Shown: positions 45,495 to 52,458 of the stretch, one piece after another
How the letters are laid out: each line of letters opens with the position of its first letter
Position numbering within the stretch: the first letter of the stretch is position 1
Assembly: GCF_001488575.1 (NCBI RefSeq)
Contig: NZ_LN831302.1
Span: 2,170,001-2,234,000 of the forward strand
Length of the DNA: 64,000 bases
Source: Halobacterium hubeiense
Lineage (GTDB): Archaea > Halobacteriota > Halobacteria > Halobacteriales > Halobacteriaceae
Direction: 5' to 3'
Program-made: the position numbers and the translations under genes
The notes under the pieces: generated by a model
Told to the model about the DNA's origin: nothing
Database searches by the model: none
Seen by the model: only the letters and a program-made list of their open reading frames with translations

Positions 45495-46427
45495 ATGAGC
45501 GACCTTTCAGACACCGCTGCGGAGATACACGACGAGTTCTCCGAGCACGTCGACGCCACCGTCGACGACGTAGAAGCACGGCTACAGAAACTGGTTTCCG
45601 AGTACAAAGTCCCGCTCGACGAGGCGCGGCGCTCCGTCGAGAACCACTACCTCGACGAGGCCGGCCTCGACCGCGACGACCTCGCGGGCGGCGGCGGCAA
45701 CGAGACCGTCCAAGTGGAGGACGTGGACGAACCCGAGCAGTGGGTCGACCTCACTGCGAAGGTCGTCGAACTCTGGGAGCCCCGCTCGGACTCGGTCGGG
45801 CAGGTCGGCCTGCTCGGCGACCCGACGGGCACCATCAAGTTCACGAAGTGGGCGAAATCCGACCTCCAGGACCTCCAGGAGGGCCAGACTTACCGCCTCG
45901 GCAACGTCGTCACCGACGAGTACCAGGGCCGGTACTCCGTGAAGCTCAACCGCACGACCTCCATCCAGGAGGTCGACGAGGAGTTCGACGTCGGCGACAA
46001 CGAGGACGAGGTCGAGGGCGCGCTCGTGGATATCCAGTCCGGGAGCGGCCTCATCAAGCGCTGCCCCGAGGAGGACTGCACGCGCGTCCTCCAGAACGGC
46101 CGCTGCAACGAGCACGGCGAAGTGGAGGGCGAATTCGACCTCCGCATCAAGGGCGTGCTCGACGACGGCCGCGACGTCCACGAGGTCATCTTCGACGAGG
46201 AAGCGACCGAGGCGCTGACCGGCATCGGCCTCGAAGAAGCCAAGCAGATGGCCAAGGACGCCCTCGACACCACCGTCGTCGCCGACGAGATGCGCGAGAC
46301 GGTGCTCGGGCGCTACTACCGCGTGACCGGCCCGACGTTCGGCCGGTACGTGCTCGCCAACGACACCGAACAGCTGGGCGGGCCGACGGACCCGGAAGCC
46401 GTCCTCATCGAAGCGAGGTCGATATAA
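45495..46427 (+). CDS. rpa3: Replication protein A, Rpa3-type single-stranded DNA-binding protein
   Basis: A 310-residue ssDNA-binding protein with a helical N-terminal segment (1-65), one OB-fold (about 80-160, WVDLTAKVVELWEPRSDSVGQVG) and a zinc finger (about 190-206, RCPEEDCTRVLQNGRCNEHGE by its C-x4-C...C-x2-H pattern), then a C-terminal domain. This single-OB plus zinc-finger form of about 310 residues corresponds to haloarchaeal Rpa3, not the longer Rpa1. The next gene is its known partner, Rpap3, 1 bp away, as in Haloferax. Confidence 0.9.
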   Translation: MSDLSDTAAEIHDEFSEHVDATVDDVEARLQKLVSEYKVPLDEARRSVENHYLDEAGLDRDDLAGGGGNETVQVEDVDEPEQWVDLTAKVVELWEPRSDSVGQVGLLGDPTGTIKFTKWAKSDLQDLQEGQTYRLGNVVTDEYQGRYSVKLNRTTSIQEVDEEFDVGDNEDEVEGALVDIQSGSGLIKRCPEEDCTRVLQNGRCNEHGEVEGEFDLRIKGVLDDGRDVHEVIFDEEATEALTGIGLEEAKQMAKDALDTTVVADEMRETVLGRYYRVTGPTFGRYVLANDTEQLGGPTDPEAVLIEARSI

Positions 46428-46428
46428 C

Positions 46429-47019
46429 ATGAGCAACGCACCCACTCGCGAGGTCGCACGCCGCGCCTTCGCCGCCGAGTTCAACGACGCCGAGTTCACG
46501 TTCAAGGAGTCCGACGACGAGCGCGCGCCGCTGTACGCGCTGTTGCCGACCGGGGAGCGCGCGAACCGCGTGTTCGTCGTCGGCACGCTCACCGAGACCG
46601 AGGACATCGGCGAGGACTCCGAATACTGGCGGGGCCGCGTCGTGGACCCGACCGGGACGTTCTTCGTGTACGCGGGCCAGTACCAGCCGGAAGCGGCGTC
46701 CGCGCTCCGCGACGCCGACACGCCGCAGTACGTCGCCGTGGTCGGGAAGCCGCGGACCTTCGAGACCGACGACGGGTCCGTGAACGTCTCCCTGCGACCG
46801 GAATCCATCACGCCGGTCGACGAGGCGACCCGGGACCGCTGGGTCGTCGAGACCGCCGAGCGCACGCTCGAACGCCTCGACGCGTTCGACGACGAGGGCA
46901 ACGAGTACGCCGAGCGCGCCCGCGCCGAGTACGGCGAGGACGTCTCCCCGTACCGCCGCGCGCTCCTCGAAGCGCTCGAAGACTTCGACACGGAAGCCGA
47001 CGTGCCGGCCGACGCGTGA
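46429..47019 (+). CDS. rpap3: RPA-associated protein Rpap3
   Basis: A 196-residue OB-fold protein (COG3390 type) encoded directly after rpa3. The block VVDPTGTFFVYAGQYQPEAASAL and the strand NVSLRPESITPVDEATRDRWVVETAERTL are family features. In Haloferax Rpap3 binds Rpa3 specifically and is needed for the essential Rpa3 function or an alternative to it. The ATG at 46429 follows the rpa3 stop after a single base. Confidence 0.9.
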   Translation: MSNAPTREVARRAFAAEFNDAEFTFKESDDERAPLYALLPTGERANRVFVVGTLTETEDIGEDSEYWRGRVVDPTGTFFVYAGQYQPEAASALRDADTPQYVAVVGKPRTFETDDGSVNVSLRPESITPVDEATRDRWVVETAERTLERLDAFDDEGNEYAERARAEYGEDVSPYRRALLEALEDFDTEADVPADA

Positions 47020-47065
47020 CCGTCTGACAAACGCTTATAGGGCTCGTTTCCTTATCCTCCCCCGA

Positions 47066-47470
47066 ATGGGGAACAAGAACAAGACCATCTCGTTCCGCGT
47101 GAACGAGGACACGTTCGACGCGCTCCGGGACATCGCCGAGGAGCGCGACCTCTCGCTGTCCGCCGTGTTCCGGGACTACGTCGACTCGCTGGTCGCCCAC
47201 GACGGCCAGGTCCGGGTCGTCCCCGAGAACCAGCCCGAGTCCGTGGACGGCGAGGAGTTCCCGCCGAAAGTCGAGGTTCCGAAGAGCTTCGTGCGCGAGC
47301 ACGAGCGCCTCGAACTCGAAGCCGAACACCTCCGCGACCAGCTCGAGGAGCACAAGAAGTACATCGACCACCTCCGCGAGCAGGTCGAATCGGAGGGCGA
47401 CGTCGAGGAGGTCATCCACCTCGAAGAGCTGGACGGCGACGACGACGAAGAGCCCTACCAGCTCGGGTAG
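47066..47470 (+). CDS. Ribbon-helix-helix protein with C-terminal coiled coil
   Basis: A 134-residue protein. Residues 1-45 (KTISFRVNEDTFDALRDIAEERDLSLSAVFRDYVDSLV, by pattern) form a CopG/Arc-type ribbon-helix-helix DNA-binding unit. A linker leads to a coiled coil (about 75-115, ERLELEAEHLRDQLEEHKKYIDHLREQVE) and an acidic end. It could be a dimeric repressor or a chromatin-associated protein. It has its own ttatagg box 27 nt upstream (47034-47041), though it is close behind rpap3. No toxin gene neighbours it. Confidence 0.78.
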   Translation: MGNKNKTISFRVNEDTFDALRDIAEERDLSLSAVFRDYVDSLVAHDGQVRVVPENQPESVDGEEFPPKVEVPKSFVREHERLELEAEHLRDQLEEHKKYIDHLREQVESEGDVEEVIHLEELDGDDDEEPYQLG

Positions 47471-47923
47471 CTACCGCGACAGCTCGCGTTTCTCTCTGGT
47501 CGCGCGCTCGGCCTGCTCCTGGCGGCCGTCCACCTCGGCGAGGTCCTCGACGGCTTCCAGCGTGCGGACCGCGTCGTCGAGGAACGAGTAGAGGTCGCCC
47601 GGATACGCGTACACCATGTAGTCTTGGGTCATCACGTCGACCATCGATTCGGGGTCCAGGCCCTGCGCGCGCAGGTCCAGCAGGTACTTGACGAACTTCC
47701 GCTCGGGGTGCCCGCAGTACGGATTGGAGTCACAGCCGCAGTCGAGGAAGTCCTCCGAGAAGTCCAGGACTTTGTCGCGGGTGGCTTCGTCCAACTCGGA
47801 GAGGTCGCCCGTGAAGAGGATGTCCAGGGTCGCGCCGCTGAACGCGCTCTTCGGGAAGCGCGTGTCTATCTGGGACGCTATCTGCCGGTGGTTCTTCACG
47901 TAGATTTTGTCCGTGACGGCCAC
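47471..47923 (-). CDS. Conserved haloarchaeal protein with a Cys-His cluster
   Basis: A 150-residue protein beginning VAVTDKIYVKNHRQIASQID. The middle contains DFLDCGCDSNPYCGHPERKFVKYLLDLR, a C-x-C-x5-C-x2-H group that probably binds zinc or an iron-sulfur cluster. The C-terminal part is helical and charged. I recognise it only as a conserved haloarchaeal protein, perhaps the free form of a domain also seen next to helicases. GTG at 47923 or 47929 are possible starts. It is convergent with the ribbon-helix-helix gene, with the stops abutting. Confidence 0.65.
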   Translation of the reverse strand: MAVTDKIYVKNHRQIASQIDTRFPKSAFSGATLDILFTGDLSELDEATRDKVLDFSEDFLDCGCDSNPYCGHPERKFVKYLLDLRAQGLDPESMVDVMTQDYMVYAYPGDLYSFLDDAVRTLEAVEDLAEVDGRQEQAERATREKRELSR

Positions 47924-47967
47924 AGTCACCCCACGATAGGCGGCAGCCGTGGAAAAGCGTATCGTCG

Positions 47968-48387
47968 TCAGTCGCCGCCGAGTTCGTCGAAGAGGGCGGC
48001 GACTCGCTCCCGAATCTCGTCCCGAATCCGTGTGACCGCCTCGGGCGAGCGGCCGTCGGGGTCGTCTAAGTCCCAGTCGCGGTTCTCGCCCGCCCAGCCC
48101 GCCGGACAGACGTCCTCGGCGGAGCAGCCCATCGTAATCACGTAGTCCGCGTCCCGGACTTCCTCGAACGTGACTTCCCGGGGCGTGCGGTCCGAGAGGT
48201 CGAAGCCGGCGTCGGCCATCGCGGCAACGACCTCTTCGTGCACGTGGTCGGCGGGGTCGGTGCCGCCGGTCACGAGGTCGATTTCGGCTTCGAGGCCACG
48301 GGCGACGCGTTCGCGCTCGGCGAACGCGTACGCCATCTGGGAGCGGCCAGCGTTCTGCACGCAGACAAAGGCGAGGGTGGTCGTCAC
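47968..48387 (-). CDS. arsC: Arsenate reductase, low-molecular-weight phosphatase type
   Basis: A 139-residue protein with the CX5R phosphate-binding loop at C9-R15 (FVCVQNAGRSQMAYAFAE) and further cysteines in MGCSAEDVCPAG, which fit the redox relay of thioredoxin-dependent ArsC. It reduces arsenate to arsenite for export by Acr3. The start is GTG at 48385-48387, overlapping by 4 nt the stop of a small arsC-like fragment. It is the last gene of the arsR-acr3-arsC operon. Confidence 0.9.
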   Translation of the reverse strand: MTTTLAFVCVQNAGRSQMAYAFAERERVARGLEAEIDLVTGGTDPADHVHEEVVAAMADAGFDLSDRTPREVTFEEVRDADYVITMGCSAEDVCPAGWAGENRDWDLDDPDGRSPEAVTRIRDEIRERVAALFDELGGD

Positions 48388-48482
48388 GCGACCACCTCTC
48401 GCCGAGCGTGCAGAGCACGTCGCACCGCAGGTGAGACGGCGTTCTGCACGCAGACGAACGAGAGTGTAGTTGTTTCAGTCAT
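48384..48482 (-). pseudogene. arsC N-terminal fragment (degenerate duplicate)
   Basis: A 32-codon frame starting ATG at 48480-48482 encodes MTETTTLSFVCVQNA, which is the arsC start up to the phosphate loop. It then diverges (VSPAVRRALHARREVVA) and ends in a TGA that overlaps the arsC start codon. The 17-bp string gcgttctgcacgcagac is present in both the fragment (48439-48455) and arsC (48350-48366). The fragment ATG overlaps the acr3 stop by 8 nt. It lacks R15 and all later catalytic residues, so it cannot be a working reductase; it may still keep translation coupled between acr3 and arsC. Confidence 0.75.
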
Positions 48483-49620
48483 CGGTGAGTGGGGCGTCGA
48501 GGCTGCCGGTAGTGTGGTCGGTCCAGTCGTAGCGGCGCTGGAAGTACAGCGCGACGTTCACGAGCGCCAGCAGGACCGGCACCTCGATGAGCGGGCCGAC
48601 GACGGTGGCGAACGCGACGCCGGAGCCGACGCCGAAGACGGCGACGGAGACGGCGATAGCGAGTTCGAAGTTGTTCGAGGCGGCGGTGAAGCCGATGGCG
48701 GTGGTCGTGGAGTAGTCCGCGCCGATGCCCTTCCCCATCCCGAAGCTCACGAGGAACATCACGACGAAGTAGACAGTGAGCGGAACGGCGACGAGCAGGA
48801 CGTCGCCGGGCGCGGCGACGATGTTGTTCCCCTGCGTGGCGAACATCACGACGACGGTGAACAGGAGCGCGACGAGCGTCAGCGGGTCGATTTTCGGGAC
48901 GAACTCGTTCTCGTACCAGTCCTCGCTGCGGAGCCGCGTGCCCGCGAAGCGGGTGAGAAAGCCCGCGGCGAACGGCACGCCGAGGAAGACGACGATTGCC
49001 TCGAAGACTTGTCCGGGAGTGACGTCGAAGCTCGTGACGCCGGCGGCGAGGGCATCCAGCCCGAACGCCGACGGGAGCACGAGCGCGAACAGCCAGACGT
49101 AGACGCCGTACGTGAGAATCTGGAAGAGGCTGTTGAACGCCACGAGCCCGGTGACGTACTCCGTGGAGCCCTCCGCGAGTTCGTTCCAGACGAGCACCAT
49201 CGCGATGCAGCGCGCCATCCCGATGAACACGAGCCCGAGGAAGTACTCGGGGCGCGCGGGCAGCCCGGGGACGACGCCGCCGAAGAAGACGACCGCGAGC
49301 GCGAACATCAGCGTCGGGCCGATGAGCCAGTTCTGGACGAGGCTCAGTCCGAGGATGCGCCAGTTGCTGAACACGGCGCGCAGCTGCGAGTAGTCGGCTT
49401 TCGCCAGCGGCGGGTACATCATCAGAACGAGGCCGATTTCCACGAGGTGGAGGTCCTGGATGGGCGCGGTCACCGACGGCGCGGCGTAGCCGAGGCCGAC
49501 GCCGGCGGCCATCGCGGCGAAGATCCAGACGGTGAGGTACTTGTCGAGGACGTCCATCGAGCGCGGGTCGCCGCAGGCCTCGCAGCCGCAGTTCGGGCCG
49601 TGCTCGTGGGCGTTACTCAT
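48475..49620 (-). CDS. acr3: Arsenite efflux transporter, ACR3 family
   Basis: A 381-residue transporter with about ten transmembrane helices. GMARCIAMVLVWNELAEG contains the conserved cysteine essential in ACR3 transporters, and IGFTAASNNFELAIAVSVAVFG is the second signature. The first 20 residues (HEHGPNCGCEACGDPRS) form a His/Cys-rich extension that may bind metalloid or metal. It exports arsenite produced by ArsC. It overlaps arsR by 8 nt. Confidence 0.92.
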   Translation of the reverse strand: MSNAHEHGPNCGCEACGDPRSMDVLDKYLTVWIFAAMAAGVGLGYAAPSVTAPIQDLHLVEIGLVLMMYPPLAKADYSQLRAVFSNWRILGLSLVQNWLIGPTLMFALAVVFFGGVVPGLPARPEYFLGLVFIGMARCIAMVLVWNELAEGSTEYVTGLVAFNSLFQILTYGVYVWLFALVLPSAFGLDALAAGVTSFDVTPGQVFEAIVVFLGVPFAAGFLTRFAGTRLRSEDWYENEFVPKIDPLTLVALLFTVVVMFATQGNNIVAAPGDVLLVAVPLTVYFVVMFLVSFGMGKGIGADYSTTTAIGFTAASNNFELAIAVSVAVFGVGSGVAFATVVGPLIEVPVLLALVNVALYFQRRYDWTDHTTGSLDAPLTDD

Positions 49621-50002
49621 TGCTCACCCCGCGGTCGGCGGCGGCGAAGAGGTCGTCGGCGAGCGCGGTGGCGTCGTAGTACCGCCAGTTGCCGTCCTTC
49701 CGGCGGGTGGCGAGTCCGGCGTCGACGAGGTCCGAGAGCGCGTGGCTGACCGCGCTGTCGGAGACGTCGACGAGCGGTTCGAGCTCGCAGACGCAGCGCT
49801 CGCCGTCGCTTTCGGCGAGCACGCGCGCGAGCCGGTAGCGGGTGTCGTTGCCGAGCACCGCGAACACGGACTGGGTGTCGTCGTCGAACGCGTCGTCGGC
49901 GAGCCCGTGGAGTTCGTCGAGACGCCGCTCGACGTCGCCGTCACAGCACTCCCCGAGTTCGTCGGCGAGCAACCGACGCAGCCGGTCGGAGCTCTGAGCC
50001 AT
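49613..50002 (-). CDS. arsR: ArsR-type metalloid-responsive repressor
   Basis: A 129-residue winged-helix repressor. ERCVCELEPLVDVSDSAVSHALSDLVDAGLA (about residues 68-98) holds the CxC metalloid-sensing pair in the recognition region, as in classical ArsR (CVCDL). An additional CC pair lies at 19-20. It should repress its own operon until arsenite or antimonite binds. The operator-like inverted repeat at 50008-50031 is centred 17 nt upstream of its ATG. Confidence 0.9.
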   Translation of the reverse strand: MAQSSDRLRRLLADELGECCDGDVERRLDELHGLADDAFDDDTQSVFAVLGNDTRYRLARVLAESDGERCVCELEPLVDVSDSAVSHALSDLVDAGLATRRKDGNWRYYDATALADDLFAAADRGVSNE

Positions 50003-50007
50003 ACAGC

Positions 50008-50061
50008 CTATCTGATTTCCCCTTCAGATAGTCGTTCCGATGTGAACTGGTATTCAGATAG
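50008..50061 (-). promoter_or_regulatory. ArsR operator with an extra half-site
   Basis: A perfect 8-bp inverted repeat ctatctga (50008-50015) and tcagatag (50024-50031) with an 8-bp spacer covers the expected promoter and start of arsR. A third half-site ttcagatag lies at 50053-50061, about 29 bp away from the second. Position and symmetry fit a dimeric ArsR-family repressor. Confidence 0.7.
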
Positions 50062-50123
50062 TGTGAGTGGCCGGCGCGTGTCGTAACGTATTTGAATTCC
50101 AGTCGGCTAGAGACGGATGCAGT

Positions 50124-50197
50124 GTCCGGGGTAGGGTAGTGGACTATCCTTCAGCCTTGTGGAGGCTGAGACGCGGGTTCAATTCTCGCCCCTGGAC
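50124..50197 (+). tRNA. tRNA-His (anticodon GTG)
   Basis: A complete cloverleaf can be drawn: a 7-bp acceptor stem (tccgggg with ccctgga, one G-U pair), an anticodon stem cagcc/ggctg with loop ttgtgga and anticodon GTG, and a T-arm gcggg-ttcaatt-ctcgc. The extra G at position -1 (50124), encoded in the DNA, faces C73 (50197), the identity pair of tRNA-His. CCA is not encoded. There is no intron. Confidence 0.93.
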
Positions 50198-50219
50198 CTC
50201 CATTTTCGAGTGACGATGC

Positions 50220-50249
50220 GACGAACGACCGCGTAGCGTGTCGTTCGTC
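50220..50249. other. Perfect 10-bp hairpin downstream of tRNA-His
   Basis: gacgaacgac (50220-50229) and gtcgttcgtc (50240-50249) are exact inverted copies with a 10-nt loop. It lies 23 bp past the tRNA. It might help end or process the tRNA transcript, or be part of the inserted relic. Confidence 0.5.
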
Positions 50250-50330
50250 CACGTCGCGAGCTACTGAGCGTCCAAGAGAATCGAACCCTGCGAGACGCAG
50301 CGCGAACGCAGTGAGCGACCGTCTCGCTCC

Positions 50331-50354
50331 GGTTCAATTCTCGCCCCTGGACCT
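50331..50354 (+). repeat. Duplicate of the tRNA-His 3' end (att-like scar)
   Basis: 24 bp here are identical to 50176-50199, the T-loop and acceptor 3' half of tRNA-His plus two following bases (ggttcaattctcgcccctgg and acct). Integrases of mobile elements use tRNA 3' ends as attachment sites and leave such direct repeats. The 131 bp between the copies carry no gene. Confidence 0.75.
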
Positions 50355-50451
50355 TTTCGTACACTCGAACCGCACAGCGACAGCTTTCCGACCAGCCGAA
50401 CGAGTGCCACACCACGGCAACGACTTTACCCGTTCGCCACGCGTCACCGGT

Positions 50452-51216
50452 ATGCGACGCAGAGCCCTCCTCGCCGGCGTCGCGGCCGGCGCGACGACCG
50501 CACTGGCCGGCTGCACGGACGCCGGGAGCCTGTTCGGCGACCCCGTCCAAGAGACCCGCGAGCAGTACTTCGACGTGCCCGACGGCACCCGGATTCGCGT
50601 CGAGAACGAGAGCGGCGACGTGTCCGTGAGCGGCCGCGACAGGCCGGACGCGAGCGTGGACGCGACGGTGATGGCACCGGGAGAGAGCCGTCTCGACGAC
50701 GTGACCGTGTCGGTGAACGAGGACGAGAACGGCGACCTCGCCGTGGACGTGGACGTCTCCGGTGACGCGAGCCGTGTGAGCGTAGACCTCGACCTGCGCG
50801 TCCCAGAGGACGCCGCGATGGCGCCGGTACAGACGGAGAACGGCGACGTCGAGGTCCGGGGCGTCGCCGGCGTGCCCGCGGCGCGCTCGGTGAACGGGGA
50901 CGTGACGGTGCGGGACGCCGGGCCGGTCGGCTCGGTGTCGAGCGCGAACGGCGACGTCGCCGCAGACGTGCCGGCGCCGCTCCCCGGCGACGTACTGGTG
51001 CGCACCGAGAACGGGGACGCCGAAGTAGCGCTGTCCACGGACGCCGACGCGACGCTGGACGCGCAGACGGAGAACGGCGACGTGGACGTCGAGGAACTAG
51101 GACTCCAGAACCGAAGCGGGAACGACGGGCGCGTCACCGGCACGCTCGGGGAGGGAACCCACGACGTGACGATAGCGACGCTGAACGGGAGCGTCGAGGT
51201 CCGGGCGCTCCAGTAG
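50452..51216 (+). CDS. Tat-exported lipoprotein with beta-solenoid repeats (DUF4097-like)
   Basis: A 254-residue protein. The N-terminus MRRRALLAGVAAGATTALAGC has a twin-arginine signal and a lipobox (LAGC, lipidated C21), typical of haloarchaeal lipoproteins. From about residue 45 on, short repeats with the core ENGDV, VNGDV or ANGDV recur about every 18-25 residues, the pattern of a beta-solenoid as in DUF4097 adhesin-like domains. It probably sits on the outer face of the membrane; function unknown. The ATG at 50452 is 27 nt behind a tttacc box. Confidence 0.78.
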   Translation: MRRRALLAGVAAGATTALAGCTDAGSLFGDPVQETREQYFDVPDGTRIRVENESGDVSVSGRDRPDASVDATVMAPGESRLDDVTVSVNEDENGDLAVDVDVSGDASRVSVDLDLRVPEDAAMAPVQTENGDVEVRGVAGVPAARSVNGDVTVRDAGPVGSVSSANGDVAADVPAPLPGDVLVRTENGDAEVALSTDADATLDAQTENGDVDVEELGLQNRSGNDGRVTGTLGEGTHDVTIATLNGSVEVRALQ

Positions 51217-52389
51217 TCAGGGCGTGGACTGGCCGCTCGCGGTGGAAAGCTTCGGTTCTTCGCCGACGCCCGTCGATTGGATGATGTCGAAGGCGGTCAT
51301 GAGGTCGGTACGGGAGACGAGGCCGACCATCTCGCCGTCCTCGTCGACGACCACGAGGCGGCCGACGCCCTGCTCCTGCATGGCGTCGAGGGCGTCCATC
51401 GCGTTGCTGGCCCGCGGAATCGTGTAGACGTCCTCGGACATCACGTCCTCGACGCGGATGGCGTCGCGCTCGACGGCGTTGACGTCGCGCGCGTCGTCGA
51501 GCGTGACCATGCCGGCGACGCTCCCCTGACGCATCACGGGGTAGCCGGTGTGGCGCTGTTCGAGCATGCGCTCCATGAGTTCGGCGACGGAGTCGTCGGC
51601 CTCGACGGTGTGGACGTCGTGGGTCATGATGTCCGCGACGCTGACGTCCTGGAAGGCGGCGTTCATGACGGTGCGCTGGGCTTCGCCCGAGGCGCCGACG
51701 TAGATGAAGAACGCGATGGCGATGAGGATGAGGTTGAACCCGAGCAGGCCGACGATGCCGAGCACGAGCGCGAACAGCTTCCCGACCTCGGCGGCAATCT
51801 GGGTGGCGCGGGCGAACGAGCGCTTGCGCGCGAGCAGCGCGCGGAGGACGCGCCCGCCGTCCATCGGGAAGCCGGGCAGGAGGTTGAACGCGGCGAGCGC
51901 GAAGTTCATCAGCGCGAGGTAGCCGAAGACGAACCGGACGGTGTCCAGCGACGCCGGCAGGAAGTGGAGCGCGCCCAACGACAGGACGCCGAGCGCGATG
52001 CTGACGACGGGGCCGGCGACGGCAATCCAGAACTCCTGGCTCCACTCCTCGGGCTGGTCGGAGAGGCTGGCGATGCCGCCGAGAATCCACAGCGTGATGG
52101 AGTCGATGGGGAACCCGAAGCGCATCGCGACGACGCTGTGCCCGAGCTCGTGGAGGACGACGCCCGCGAACAGACCGACTGCGCCGGCGACGCCGAGGTA
52201 CCACCGCATGTTGCCGTCGGTGAGCGCGGCGGGGTTGAGGTTCGCGTTGAACGGCACGCCGTTGAGCGTCTCCACCCAGATGTCGACCTGCATCCCGATG
52301 AGGTACGCGAACACCGGGAGAATCAGCAGGAACGTGACGTCGAGCTTTATCGGGATGCCGAACGCGCTCCCGATTTTGAAGCTTCGCAT
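51217..52389 (-). CDS. M50 family site-2-type metalloprotease with two CBS domains
   Basis: A 390-residue intramembrane zinc protease. HELGH (H80, E81, H84) in VVLHELGHSVVAM is the catalytic motif, and LLPGFPMDGGRVLRALL supplies the third ligand aspartate. About six membrane helices occupy residues 15-230. Two CBS domains (about 245-370, ADIMTHDVHTVEAD and EDVMSEDVYTIPRASNAMDAL) follow and may sense adenine nucleotides. It could release membrane-bound regulators. The ATG at 52389 has a ttttaag box about 27 nt upstream. It is convergent with the lipoprotein gene. Confidence 0.9.
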   Translation of the reverse strand: MRSFKIGSAFGIPIKLDVTFLLILPVFAYLIGMQVDIWVETLNGVPFNANLNPAALTDGNMRWYLGVAGAVGLFAGVVLHELGHSVVAMRFGFPIDSITLWILGGIASLSDQPEEWSQEFWIAVAGPVVSIALGVLSLGALHFLPASLDTVRFVFGYLALMNFALAAFNLLPGFPMDGGRVLRALLARKRSFARATQIAAEVGKLFALVLGIVGLLGFNLILIAIAFFIYVGASGEAQRTVMNAAFQDVSVADIMTHDVHTVEADDSVAELMERMLEQRHTGYPVMRQGSVAGMVTLDDARDVNAVERDAIRVEDVMSEDVYTIPRASNAMDALDAMQEQGVGRLVVVDEDGEMVGLVSRTDLMTAFDIIQSTGVGEEPKLSTASGQSTP

Positions 52390-52458
52390 ACCCACCGATA
52401 CCGGGGCGTCCCGCTTAAAAGCGGGGGCGGCGGCCGCGCACGAGCGCCGGGAGGCGAG

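Noticed and set aside
47471-48418. A 315-codon frame joining the Cys-His protein to the arsC region
   Set aside because: The upstream part is an out-of-frame reading of arsC; the conserved protein begins at 47923 or 47929.
50281-50354. A second tRNA gene in the scar region
   Set aside because: Only the T-arm and acceptor 3' half are present; there is no D-arm or anticodon stem.
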